In this document: positions 1 through 11,700 of the stretch, piece after piece | Numbering within the stretch: position 1 is the first letter of the stretch | Layout of the letters: the number at the start of each line of letters is the position of its first letter | Assembly: GCA_001724265.1 (NCBI GenBank) | Contig: MEDY01000164.1 | Coordinates: forward strand, 62,001 to 126,000 | Direction: 5' to 3' | Origin: Rhizaria sp. SCN 62-66 | Taxonomy: Eukaryota > Rhizaria, unplaced | Length of the DNA: 64,000 bases | The notes under the pieces: model-generated | What the model saw: the letters and a program-made list of their open reading frames with translations, nothing else | Told to the model about the DNA's origin: nothing | The model's database searches: none | Made by a program: the position numbers and the translations under genes

Positions 1-2184
1 AGCCTCAGCCTCCTCCTCAGCCTTGATGCGGGCAGCTTCGGCAGCCGCCTCCTCCTCAGCCTTGATGCGAGCAGCTTCAGCAGCCGCCTCCTCAGCCTTC
101 TTGGCGGCGGTGGCAGCCTCTGCCTCAGCCTGAGCCTTGGCAGCAGCCTCAGCAGCAGCCTTGGATTCGGCATCGGCCTCAGCGGCAAGACGAACAGCCT
201 CAGCCTCCTCCTCAGCCTTGATGCGGGCAGCTTCGGCCGCCGCTGCCGCAGCAGCCTCCTCCTCAGCAATGAGTGCAGCCGCAGCCGCAGCCTCGGCCTT
301 AGCAGCAGCCTCGGCAGCAGCCTCGGCAGCAGCCTCCTCTTCAGCCTTAGCAGCAGCCTCAGCAGCAGCAGCGGCAGCAGCAGCAGCGGCGGCGGCCTCA
401 GCCTCAGCGTCGTCATTGCCGCTGGTCTCCTCAGCGTTGGCAGTGCTGATGCTGTCAAACGAGGCAGTCGTGGTAGCCTTGCGACGCATAGTGCCGAACT
501 TAGGCTTCAGCGTGTGCTTAAGCACAGGCGCTGCGTTCTCAATCTCAGCCGCAACGTCCGCCGTCTCCACCGTATCCGCTGTCTCAGCAGCCTCGGCCTC
601 GGCAATGCCGGCGGTCACGGTCTCCAACTCAACCTTGGCAGCCTCAGTTTCGCCGGTAGTAGCGTTAGCGGCCGCGGCGGCCTTAAGCTGATTGATCTGA
701 GCTACGGTCAGACTGCCCGCGCCCGCGCCCGCGCCGCCGATTGCCGCGACGCCGATTGCGCCGATACCGGCAAGGCGGGAGGCGTCGAGCCTCTTCGGCT
801 TGAGGCCACTGCTGGTGGTGTTCGCAGCCGTGACGGGGACCGGCTGCTCTTCGGAGTCGGCCTCGGGGAGGGTGCCCAGGGCTGGGGCGCCGGGGACTAT
901 GCGGGAATCACTGTTGTTGAACGGGGTTGCGTTGCGATCGATGGAGAGACGGCCTGGCTGCTGCTTCTCAGAGCCAGCGGCGTTGTTGTTGCTGTTGTTG
1001 AGGAATGAAAGATCGCCGAGCTTGCCAGGAGTGCGCTTGACGTCGGAGCCGTCGTTGCCCTCAGCGTTTGTACTGTTGGTCAGGAAAGAAACATCGGTGA
1101 TCTTGCCAGGAGTGCGTTTGTTACTATCACTATCAGCGTTGCTGCTGTTGTTGCTGTTAGCAGTCAGGAATGACACGTCACCGATGCGGCCAACAGTGCG
1201 CTTGTTACTGTCACCGTCAGTGTTGTTGCTGCTAGCGTTGCTGTGCTGAAGGAATGACAGGTCACCAAGCTTGCCAGGCGTCCGCTTACTGCTAGCGCCG
1301 CCGCCCTCGCTATCGCTGTCTGCGCCGCCGGCGTTGGCAGCGGGCTTGGCCCCGCTCTTGGTCAGGAAAGCGAGCTTGTCCTCGGTGAACTTGTTCGCGC
1401 TGCTTGCGCTGCCGCTCGCGTTGTGGTTGTTACTGCTGCTTGGAGCTGGAGTGATCGCAGTCAGAAAGCCGAGCTTGTCGTCGCTGATCTTGCTAACGCT
1501 GCGGGAGCGGCTGGGCGTGGTGGCGAAGTGCGCAGAGTCGACGTCCGCACTCGCCGTCGCGCCTGGGGTTGTGAGGAAGCCAAGCTTGTCTTCGCTGATC
1601 TTACCAACGCTTTTCGGCTGCGGCTGCGGCGCGTCGCCGTCGTCGGTGCCCGCGGCGAGCCCCGCGGTGGAGATGGCGGCGCTGGCACTGCGGACGCGCC
1701 CCGTGGACGAGAAGATTGACGCGTCCGGCCCCGTAGGCAGCGCGATGCCGCGCGCAGTTAGGCTGGCGTCGTTGACCTCCTCGCCGTCGGGGAAAACGAG
1801 CTGGCCGACGTCGTTCAGGCGGATATCGTAGCCGCGGTAGCGGATGTCGAGAAGATCGTCATCGAGGCGGCCGGGTGTGATGCCTGGGCTGGGCTTGTAG
1901 GCCGAGTCGGCGCGCGCCTTGTCCAGCGCGGCGATGCGGTCCTTGATCGACTGCAGAGTACGTAGAACGAATGAGCAACAGGATAATAGTAAAAGTGAGT
2001 GAGCATATAGATACGGTGTTATTCTATACGAATACTCAAGAGATAGCTCTGTGATGAGCTGATGTAAAAATAAACGTACAATTTGCTTCTTGGTAGCGGA
2101 AGCTGGCGCGGGGGCGGGGTCGACCGAGATTGAGACGGGCGCGGGCTCAGCCTCGGTGATTGAGATGTCAGCAGCGGAGTCCAT
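1..2184 (-). CDS. Ala/Glu-rich coiled-coil protein with seven short FLT-motif repeats (3' end outside window)
   Basis: Two exons are visible: 2184-2080 (35 codons, ATG at 2184, with an in-frame TGA four to six bases upstream) and 1950-1, joined across a 129-nt GTACGT...CAG intron in phase 0. I read the second exon codon by codon over most of its length and found no stop; it runs off the window at base 1. After a folded-looking stretch containing LDIRYRGYDIRLND, seven spaced copies of a motif follow, of the types GKISEDKLGFLT, NKFTEDKLAFLT, GRIGDVSFLT and GKLGDLSFL. The C-terminal visible third is an Ala/Glu/Lys heptad-like array with repeated EAARIKAEEEAEA units, expected to form a long single helix or coiled coil. 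I do not recognise the family. It is divergent from the NOL9-like gene. The gene model is good; the function is unknown. Confidence 0.75.
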   Translation of the reverse strand, partial: MDSAADISITEAEPAPVSISVDPAPAPASATKKQIVRLFLHQLITELSLEYSYRITPYLYAHSLLLLSCCSFVLRTLQSIKDRIAALDKARADSAYKPSPGITPGRLDDDLLDIRYRGYDIRLNDVGQLVFPDGEEVNDASLTARGIALPTGPDASIFSSTGRVRSASAAISTAGLAAGTDDGDAPQPQPKSVGKISEDKLGFLTTPGATASADVDSAHFATTPSRSRSVSKISDDKLGFLTAITPAPSSSNNHNASGSASSANKFTEDKLAFLTKSGAKPAANAGGADSDSEGGGASSKRTPGKLGDLSFLQHSNASSNNTDGDSNKRTVGRIGDVSFLTANSNNSSNADSDSNKRTPGKITDVSFLTNSTNAEGNDGSDVKRTPGKLGDLSFLNNSNNNAAGSEKQQPGRLSIDRNATPFNNSDSRIVPGAPALGTLPEADSEEQPVPVTAANTTSSGLKPKRLDASRLAGIGAIGVAAIGGAGAGAGSLTVAQINQLKAAAAANATTGETEAAKVELETVTAGIAEAEAAETADTVETADVAAEIENAAPVLKHTLKPKFGTMRRKATTTASFDSISTANAEETSGNDDAEAEAAAAAAAAAAAAEAAAKAEEEAAAEAAAEAAAKAEAAAAAALIAEEEAAAAAAAEAARIKAEEEAEAVRLAAEADAESKAAAEAAAKAQAEAEAATAAKKAEEAAAEAARIKAEEEAAAEAARIKAEEEAEA
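1001..1605 (-). repeat. Seven-copy protein motif array (K-[IL]-x-x-D-x-x-FLT type)
   Basis: Within the minus-strand gene, copies are encoded near 1577-1605, 1465-1490, 1366-1392, 1250-1277, 1167-1193, 1082-1107 and 1001-1026. The first three copies in translation order have the long form with DKL before the aromatic; the last four have the short form ending DLSFL or DVSFL and are each preceded by KRTPG- or QQPG-like residues. Spacers are Ser/Asn/Ala-rich and not conserved, so the motif itself appears to be under constraint. Confidence 0.7.
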
Positions 2185-2777
2185 GGGTCACTTAAACCTC
2201 ACAAATGCACAATGATGCGCGGTGTGAGCTCTGGGTGAGAGGGGACTGTGCTGCGATGGTCGAGAGGAGGATGGAGAGGAGGAGGTGAGGTGAGCACGCG
2301 GTCGGAGGAAACCGAGGATATTCCCACATATATCAGTTAACTATAGAGATAGCACAACATAAATTAGCTTCTAAACCAGATGTACAGTTTCATGCTCCGC
2401 CCGCACTCCGACTATCGGTCATACTGATGCAGTAGAACGATGCGAAATATGATATCTTGAGAGGCACAAGCTTGGATGGCGCGCTGCCGGTCTGGCAACC
2501 ACACCGTTCGGCTGCTCGAGAGTGCGTCGCGCAAACATCTCCAGCGCACCCAAACGTCCGTTAATACGAAATTCATGCTACATAAGAAAACCAAACGTAC
2601 AATAACATCTTTTACTAAAACTGTATTTGAAAAATAGTTTGTTTTCCACACCTAGGCGCCTGTCTCCGCGACCCTTTCCGGACCGGCCCCGACTGAACCT
2701 CTCCAACACCTCCGCTCCGCCGGCGCTCGCCGCCCTTACCCCTCGCTTAGCTCTAGCCTGGCTTTTCAAGCGCACCC
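2185..2777. promoter_or_regulatory. Divergent intergenic region between the coiled-coil gene and NOL9-like gene
   Basis: This is a 593-bp spacer between two head-to-head start codons. It should hold both promoters and 5' UTRs. The central part (about 2320-2450) is AT-rich; the last 130 bp before the NOL9-like ATG are C-rich. I see no convincing TATA box or RNA gene. Confidence 0.5.
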
Positions 2778-5700
2778 ATGTCCAAGGGGTCTCGATTTGC
2801 CGCGCTCAACTCGTCCTCGGACGAAGACGACGCCGAGGCAACGCGGCCGAGCCTTCGCACCACCAACAACAGCAACAGCAGCAGCAGCGCAGACACGACC
2901 GCGAACTTCAACGGACGACGTCCTAACGCTGCTGCTAGTGGCGACAATGAGAACACGCTGCTCTCTGCCGAGCGTTATTCCTCCCGCCGCACCTTTGACA
3001 CTGGGCTCAGCAACGCCTACGGCAGCGGCAGCTACGGCGGCTACGGCGGTTACGGCCACGCCGCACATGCTCCGCTGCAAAGCCCTGTCGGCGGCCCCAA
3101 GGCGGGCGCGAGCGTGAGCAGCGGTGACGGCAGCGGCGGCGTTGCGTCGGCTGGCGACGCGAAGCGGCCCCGCCTCGCCACCGCGAACCCCACTTCTAGC
3201 GTTTCCAACAATAACAACAAGCAACAACAGCAACAGCAACAGCAGCAACAGCGGCAGCAACAGCAACAGAAGCCGTATCGGCCTGGACAAGGCTCCGCGT
3301 CTGACGCGTTGCCAACGCTGATCCTCTCTCGGTCACGCTTTGCTGACTTGGAGCGTGACAGCAGTGATGACAACAATGACAACACTTCCACCGCGAACAG
3401 CAACAAGAGCAACGCTAAGAACAAGGACAAACAGCGTGCGAATTTAAAGACTAGCCGCGTTGCAGCGACGGCGACTGCGCGTGCTCCGTTGTTCACTCTC
3501 GGTGGCGCAGGCAACAAGGATAGCCACAAACGCGTTTTCGCTTCATCGGACTCCGAGTCTGGCGAGAGTGGGTTCACAAGCGGCCGCACAGACGACGACG
3601 ACGACGACGACGACGGTGATGGTTATAGTAACAGCAACACAACCACGGACAGCAGCGCAAGCGCTAGCGACTATGACAGCGACTGTAGCGCGAGCTGCGT
3701 CTCTGACGACAGCAGCAGCGACTGGGACGGCGACACCGAAGCCACGTCTCTGGCACTCACGGTCACATCGCTCCTCCGCGGTAGCCGTAGCAGCAACAGC
3801 AACAACAACATCACCAGCAGTAGCAGTGCTAGCAGCAGCTCTAGTGACGCGTCGAGTCTGTTCAAAGTTAAGCCGTACGCCGAGTCGGGCCTTCACACCT
3901 CCGCCGCCACGGCATTCGCCACCGACGCCGCGTCTGCGACTGAAACTGATGTGCTCTCGACCGTGGCCTCTTTGACCGCCGCCATGGCTGCTGCTGCAGC
4001 TGGTCTCACGACAAGCGCGCTCTCGCCCGCGACCGCAGCAGCTACTGTGAGCCCTGGTGCGACTGCTGCGGCTGAGAGCGCGAGTGCCAGTGTGTGTGTA
4101 AGTGCGTGCGAGGCCGTGATTGCTGGCAGTATTAGCAGCGGCCTCAAGCAAGGCAGCACCGTTTGCGACGTTGCGCTTCTGAGCTTACTGCAGCAGCAAC
4201 AGGAGAAGCAGCAGCAACATCAGCAGAGTTTATCTGGCGGTCCTACTTACACCAGTCTAAGTACTACCCCTCTGCTCGAAGCTGGTTACCCGACTCTGAT
4301 CTCGACATTTCCCTTCTCCCCAGACCGCATCCTGCCCGTCTACGTCGCAGACCCCCCCTCAGACCGCGATCTAAGCCCGCCGCCCCCCGCGAACCCCGAG
4401 TCCAGCGACGACGATGTAAGTGTGGTGCCGGGGTACTTAGTCCGCCTGGTGCCCGGCGAGAGCTTTGTCGTCTGTGGCGGTGTAAGGGTTCAGGCGCTCG
4501 CTGGCACGGCCAGTGTTGGCGCCGGCACGGGCGCTCTCATTGAACCCTTTATCCAAACCTCTCTTTGCAGCAGCAACAACAACAGCAGCAACATCGCTAG
4601 CAGCACTCGGCATAACAGGAGTACGAAGAGTGGTACTGGCATTGACTATTCGTGTTTGTACTGCGATAATCCAGCTTGCGCCAGTGCTTGCAATAGCGAC
4701 TCACGTGTAAGTACCCAATCGGACAGTCTAAGTACCTGGTTTCCTCCTGCCGGCTGTCCTGTTCCTCCCATCCCTGCTCGCACTCGCACTGCCCTCAACA
4801 ACAAAAGCGGCAATACTACGGTCGGAGTCAAGCGGCTGCTGCTGCGGCGGCCCCTGATGTCGAGTGTGACTGACATTCACGCACCTGTCTGGTCGTCGTC
4901 CTCGTCAACCGTGATCACAGCTTTGCCCCCCACGAACTGCCAGCAACATGCGCAACAACAGCGGGCGGGACCTCACATTACGAGTGCGAATGCTAGCGGT
5001 GCTGGGGCAAAGAGTACAGGTGTCAGCTCTGCGGCGAGCCGTGTAAGTATCGACACCGATGTAAGTGGCAGTGTAAGTGCCCCATACGGCTCGCTCACGG
5101 TCACTGCACTCGCTCTCCCGGGCAGCGCCACACACAGCTCTCTCGCTAAGACGGCAACTGCGACGAAGACGCATGCTGCCAACAGCAGCAGCAGTAATGG
5201 CGCTGCTGTGAGCGACATCGCCAGCGCCAGCACCATCACCGAGGAGAACGAGGACTATGTCAACGACGACGATGATGATAGCCACGATAATTATAACGCT
5301 CTGGATACCCATGTCAGCAGCGGCAGCGGCAGCGGCAGGGAGTCGAGTGGTGACGCCAGTGATGTCGATTCGGATTCACCGTCGACTCAGTCAACGTTCT
5401 CGCGGCACGATAAGCGCTACACTGCGTTGTTGAAGCGCTCTGCTGAAGCAAATGCGTCTCCGTCTAAGAGGGTTGTATTGGCGACCTATCACACGCCGAA
5501 CAATCTAAGTACCTCCTCTGAACATGAGGCGGACGCGTCCGATGTAAGTGCGACCGCGAGTGCCATCGCGTCGTTGTTCACCCCTTCCGTGCTTCTGCTC
5601 CTTACACCGAGTCTAAGTACCATGGAGATCAGCTGCCGCGGCCTCGGCATGCTGCCTCGGGCGACTGCGACTGCCTCAGCCTTGGCTGCGGCAGCCGCTG

Positions 5701-8700
5701 CTCACGGCCACGGCCACGGCCACGGCCACGGCCACGGCCAAAGTCACCACGCGCACAGTCGCTCCAAGCATAAGCACAACACGGACACGGATCACGATAA
5801 CCGGGAATCGCGTCGCAACAGTACGAGTGCGGGTTTGAGTAAGAAGGAAGCGCAGCGGCAGGAGCAGCAACAGCAGCAGCTTCAATATGAGCAGAAGCAA
5901 CGCCGGCGTGCTCGATTGCAGCAGCGTCACACTGTCACTCAGCACATCGCATCTCTCAGCAGCAAGTTGAACGCTAATTCTAATTCTAGCGCAAGCTTTC
6001 CTTTGAACAACACGAACAGTGCTGCTCTTATCAGTGGGTACACTAACGATAGCGAGAACAACAATGCGGCTTTTGTTCGTGAAAGTGAGGCGACTTATAT
6101 TCACAAGCACGCGGTCTGTGCGCTCACAGTCATCCGCAAACACTTAGACGAAGTCTACGCTGCACAAGAAGTACTCACATCCGTTCTCAGCTTGACATCT
6201 GTCGATAGCAACGGTTACAGCAACAACAGCAGTAATGCTAGTTCAAGCTCACGGTTGCCCCTGCTTTCCCCAGTGCTTTCACAGTCGCTGCCTCTGGCCG
6301 CTGCGCTGGCCGCCGCGGCGTCGGTGCCTGCTGCTGCAAGCCTGCTGACTCTGTACCACGCTAGTTTGCCTGCCATTGTGGCCGCAGATTGTGAGCGGCT
6401 GCTGGCCGGCACCGTCGCGTCCGCTTTCACGGCCACTCACAGTCAGAGTCAGAGTCGCAGTCGCGGTGATCACCAATCACTGTTGCCGTCGGAGAGTGGG
6501 GCGACGGGCGTGGCTGTCGGTGCGCTGGCGCCCGGCGCTGTGATGCCGACAGCCGTCGCGGCTGCGTTCATCACTGCTGTTGCTGCCTACAAGAACACTA
6601 CCATTAACAGTAGTCGCAACGCAACCGGGAAGTCGTCTTGTTTTGGGCCGTTTTTGACTGCCTCGGCATCAGACACTGCGAGTCTTCTCTCCAAGAAGCA
6701 GCTCAATGCTGCTACGTCGCGCGACGGCTTAACTTCTCCACAGAACAGCTTAGATTCCATCACGCTTCCAGTATCACTGCTGCAGCAATACCAGGCCCCC
6801 CTTCGTGCTCAGCAGTTCGCGCACTATGTCGCCAGCCCTTTTTTCTCGGAACCGCTGCCTGGCTTCGCACCGATCCTTTTTTCGGTCCAGCCCGACCCCA
6901 CTCTGCCCATCAACACGATCACACAGCTCCCGCTTCTCAGCGGCCGCAGTGACGGAGCCGGTGAAAAGGGACAGCAGCTGCAGCAGGCTTTCGTGGCTGT
7001 GCCCTCCAGCGTGGCTCAGACAATCACGGTCACCGGGCCGGCGCACTCGCCGATGGCGCCAACGCCGCCGCTACCACTGCCGTATATCTTCGCCCCCAAG
7101 GCGGCCGCGGCGAGGACGCTGTGCAGGCTTGCACTCGCGCTCGCGCACGCCACTTCTGTTGCGGCGCCCTCATTGTCACAGTCGAAATCAAACAACGGCA
7201 ACAGCCGCTCTATGAATGTGAGGGTAAGTGCGGGCGCTTTGGTGACGCCGTTTTTAACGCAAGAAACTGTGCTTCAAAGCCAATCCAGCAACAAGAGTGG
7301 CAGCAACAATGGCAACAACAGCAACAACAACACCAACGTAATGCAACTTGCATTTGCTCCTGCTGAGCAGAAGCGGCGGCTTAGCTTGATGCAGCAGCGG
7401 CTTAACTTCCTTCTCTCGCACACGCCCATCCTGACCCCATTTTCCCATGCGGCCTTTTCGGGCGCGGCGGGTACTTACACCGCGGCCCTTACATCGGCCC
7501 GCGAGCTCCTCGTCGCCCACAGCCGCTTTTTCGCGCCGTCGGCTCTCGGCCCGCGCTGGCGCGCCGCCATCGCTAGCATCGCCGCTGCCGCCACCGCAGC
7601 CCGCGGCCGCGCCCTGGCGGCGGCGCCCGCGCTGGCCGCGGCAGTCGCCGTGCGCTCGCTGCGGGCGCGGGCCGCGGCGGGGGTGGAGATGTGGCTGGCG
7701 CGGCGGCGCGTGAGGAGGTTCGTGCCCGTCGAGAGCTGTCTAAGTCGCCCCTTAGACGAGATCATTGGTGTGTGCGCAATGACTGCAAGTGGTGGTAAAA
7801 TGATGACTGACAACGAATATGCCAATCTCACCAGCAATGTTAAGGCAAAGTCAGTCGTTCCTTTGACTCCGGGCGTCGCGGTCCTGGAGGAGTTGCAGCG
7901 CTTAGCCTCCTCTCACAGTCACTTGTTCGTCATCAACGGCCACGCGAACGCGAGCCCGCGTGGGAGTGGTTGTGAGGCGGAGATTTGGCGTGAATTCTTC
8001 AAGACATTGCTGACAGCAGCGTGTCACTTTGCGCGTTCTCAGTCAGAGTCAGGCTTCAGGGCACAGGCATTGACATCAGCCAGCGCCAGCGCCAGTGCTA
8101 GTGTTGCGACTATTGTCGATGCTTGCAGTGTGCAAACAGCCGTTGCCACTGCTTTCATCACTGCTGTCGTCAAGCTAAGTCGTTACGCGCAAATGAACAC
8201 TTGCGCAACGGCGAGCGTTAAGTCAAGGGCCGAATCCGTGCTCACCTACGTCATGTTCCGTGTCTGGACTGCTTTGTACGCGCTCTCCCAGCAAGACAGC
8301 AGTGATAGTAATGATCACACGGACTCCGTGGCGCAGTGCGTGGCGCAGTCCGTGCGGCACGCCGTGGCACAACACCTCATTGTGCGCACGGCATTCGAGC
8401 TGCCACACTTACTCTTGCCTCTCCACAACAACAGCACGAACGCGTCTGTTTCGAGTGCGAGTGCCGGTGTGCCTGCCAGCGGCGATAGCGCAAGTGTCAG
8501 CGCGTTGTTTGCTGTCAACAGGCTGCGACTATTGTACTCGCGTGTCATGCTGTCTTTCCTGACCCCGTCGACTCCACCCACGATCAACAGCCTTAACTCG
8601 AGCTCGGGCGGTGCCACTGCGAGCGCCACGGCCGTGCCCTGCGGCGTCGCAGGCGTCGCTCTGCTCTCTCTCTGCGCGACGACGCCGCTGTCGCCCGCGT

Positions 8701-11700
8701 TGCTCACGCTCGTGCTGGCGCCCCCTTACACGTCTAAGTACCTGCCGCGCCCCTGTCCGCCGCTGCCGCCGTTGCTGACCTACTTACACCCTACAGCCAG
8801 CACCCTGATTTTGAGCGAGACTGTCTCGCAGTCTAAGTCAAAGTCTAAGTCACAGCAAGCGCAGTCACCGGCGTCGCCGCAAAGTAGTGGCTCACAGGCG
8901 CAGCCACAGCACGCGCACCCGCCGGTACTCCCGCGGCCGCCGACGGTGCTTTTGACCGGCGCCAGGAACCACGGCAAGTCGACCTTCGCGCGGTCGCTGG
9001 CGACCGCCCTGTTGTCGGGCTCGCAGTCACTTGCGCTCACGGTACACCCCTCGGTCGTCAGAGTCAACAATAACAGCAAAGCCGGTGGCAGTAACTCGGA
9101 GGCTGTGGTTATGGCCGAGTCGACGACGGGTGACACCGACAGCCAGTCATCCGTGAACGCTGTCGCCGCTGTTGTTACTGCCGCGACAACTGCTCGTGCT
9201 GCCGTTGCCGCCGCTTTCCCCGCCGTTGCGATTCTGGAGGCCGACGGCGGCCAGAACGAGTACGGCCCCAGCGGCACGGTCACGCTAACGCTGGTACGCA
9301 GTGCGACTGCGACGGTGCCGACGGGCCACTTGTCGTGGGCGCTGCCGGACATGGAGGCGCGCGACAGGGCTAAGTACCCCTTCGGCGCGTCTAAGTGGGA
9401 GACCAGCGTGAGCGGGTTTAATGGCGAGAGTGTGAGCGCTTTGACTGTGTTTACGGGCACGATCACGCCGAACCAGGACCCGCAGACGCATTTGACTGCA
9501 ATCGCGACAGCCTACACTCGTTACCTCTCACTGTTGTATGACCAAGCTACTTACACGTCGGTTGACAATGGCACTTACACCGTCGGCGTGAGTGAAGCGC
9601 CGCCGGTGCTGCCGCTCATTGTCAACACGCCAGGCTGGGTGACCGGGCTCGGCAAGAGCGTTGTCTCGCATATTGTGTCGCTCGTTAAGCCGCACCACAT
9701 CGTGGAACTCAACGACAAAATTACTGTGCCTGCGACACTCCTGTCCTCCGCTGGCGGCAGCAAGAATAAGCGTGGCGCTAGCAGTAGCAACATCGATGAC
9801 GGAACCGATAAGCACAGTCACACCGGCCCAGTTAGCGTTGCTTTAATTCCTCGTACCACAACGTCCGCGAATGCTAATTCTGTCTCAGCATCTGTCCTCA
9901 CTGCAGTTGATCTTGCGGCCACAAATACGCCCTGGCTGTTCTCGGACTCCTTTCACTGCGACAACTCGACCCGCGGACGCCACCGGTCGCGGTTTGTCAT
10001 CCCACCCGAGGACGCGTTTGCGCTCGCACACGGTAACAAGGATCACCCGCAGTCTTCGACTGGTACATACCCATCTTTTACGCTCACTCTCAAAACTTGG
10101 CGAAGTTTTGCTCTATATTTTGTTCATGAATGTCTTTCGCCACTGTGTTTTCAATTGCTTGAATATATTTGCAACTAAGCTCATGGACTTTCTTTTTTCT
10201 TCAATTTTCGCTTTTCTTTTAGGTGCTGCTGCGGCGTTGCTGTCCGCGCTCGACTCGGTCCCTTTGCCTCAGTACCGCGCCAGTGATTGGCACTATGCGA
10301 CTGCTTTGTCCAACGGCATTAGTGGCAGCAATTCCAGCGGCGTACTTACTGCTCCGTCGCTCGCGCGCAGTCTAAGTACCTCGACCAAGGATGGTAAGAA
10401 GTCGGTCAAGACCCCAGTCGCTGCTGACGGTGTGAGCGCCGCAAGCAGTCTCAATACCGCCTGTCTTAGTACTGTGAGCAGCTGCTACGACACGGTGTCG
10501 CTGTCCACAAGCATGGCTGCCGCACTCCGACTCGCTATCCCCCTGACTCAGCCAACAGCCCTGACGCAGTCCGCTGCGTCTGCGAGCGACACTGCGTGTG
10601 TGGCGTTCTCTGATGCCGACATTGCGGCTGACTGGCCCTTTTTTGCGAACCGCGCGTTACCGTGCGGCAATAGCGGCCTCGGCAGTGCGATGAAGCTGCC
10701 GTCTCGTTCGCACCCAGAGGCGTTTGTGACCGCGAGCATGGGTGTGTGGGCTGCTGCTTGGTCGCAGTATGAGGCTGCAACAACTCCACTGACTACCGCG
10801 ACAGCATCAGCGACAACTACAACTGCAGCGCCTGCAGCGATCGCGGGCGCACCTGTTTCTGCGTCTGTTTCGGCTGCTGCTGCTGCTTTCACTAATTCAA
10901 TTGCACAGGCTTCTGCCTCAGACGCTGATCTGGTCCGTCGCGACACAATGACTGATACTGACACTAATCATACTCCAACTGCCAACGCTATTGCTAGTTC
11001 TAACGCTGTGGCTATGTCTGATAACGACACCACTGCTACTGTTTCCAGCTCGAGCACCCACTCGAACGCTGGTGACGGTGGAGGTAACGCTGCTGCTAGC
11101 TATGAAGCTAATGCGGGTGCTTCTGACTCGAGTAATTCTGACTTGATTTCAGTTCAGATGGCTGTTAACACTGATGCAACTGTCACCGTTTCTATCACTG
11201 TTTGTCGCAGCTGCAGCACAATCGCGAGCAGCGGCATCGCAGTACGCGGATTGACGCCGCTGACCATCGCGAGCAGCCACAGCAACAATACGGCCGATAA
11301 GATCACTGAGGTTTCCGCCGACCCCAACGCGAGCCCCGTCGACGACACTTACATGCCGAGTCCGAGTACTTACCTACCTAGCCCGGCGACTTACACCGGT
11401 GAGACCCCTTACATCGCCATCACTCCATTCTCACCTGGCACTCACAATACCGCAATGCCCCTCGCACTTGCACTGAGTGATAACAACACTCCAAGCACGA
11501 ATGTCTCTCTCGAACCTATTATTAACCCTAGCGCTAGTGCAAGCGCAAGCGCGAGTGCAGGTGCGAATCTCAGCACTCTTGGCGCGACGACCGGCTTGAG
11601 CTCTAGCTCTGGGTTCCCTAGTTTTACCTCGTCGGGTGTTGCTGGTAAGGTTGTAATCAAGGCCAAGACCCGGGAGGAGGCTCTTGCCAAGTACCAGGCT

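Noticed and set aside
137-1831. Plus-strand Ala/Ser and Leu-rich frames at the left edge
   Set aside because: The minus strand is open without stop over the whole stretch and encodes a charged coiled coil with a repeated motif and a proper spliced start.
10063-10178. C-terminal extension of the NOL9-like exon 1 frame up to a stop at 10178
   Set aside because: The sequence becomes AT-rich after GTACAT, and a TTTTAG acceptor at 10222 restores the frame of the long downstream exon in the right phase.
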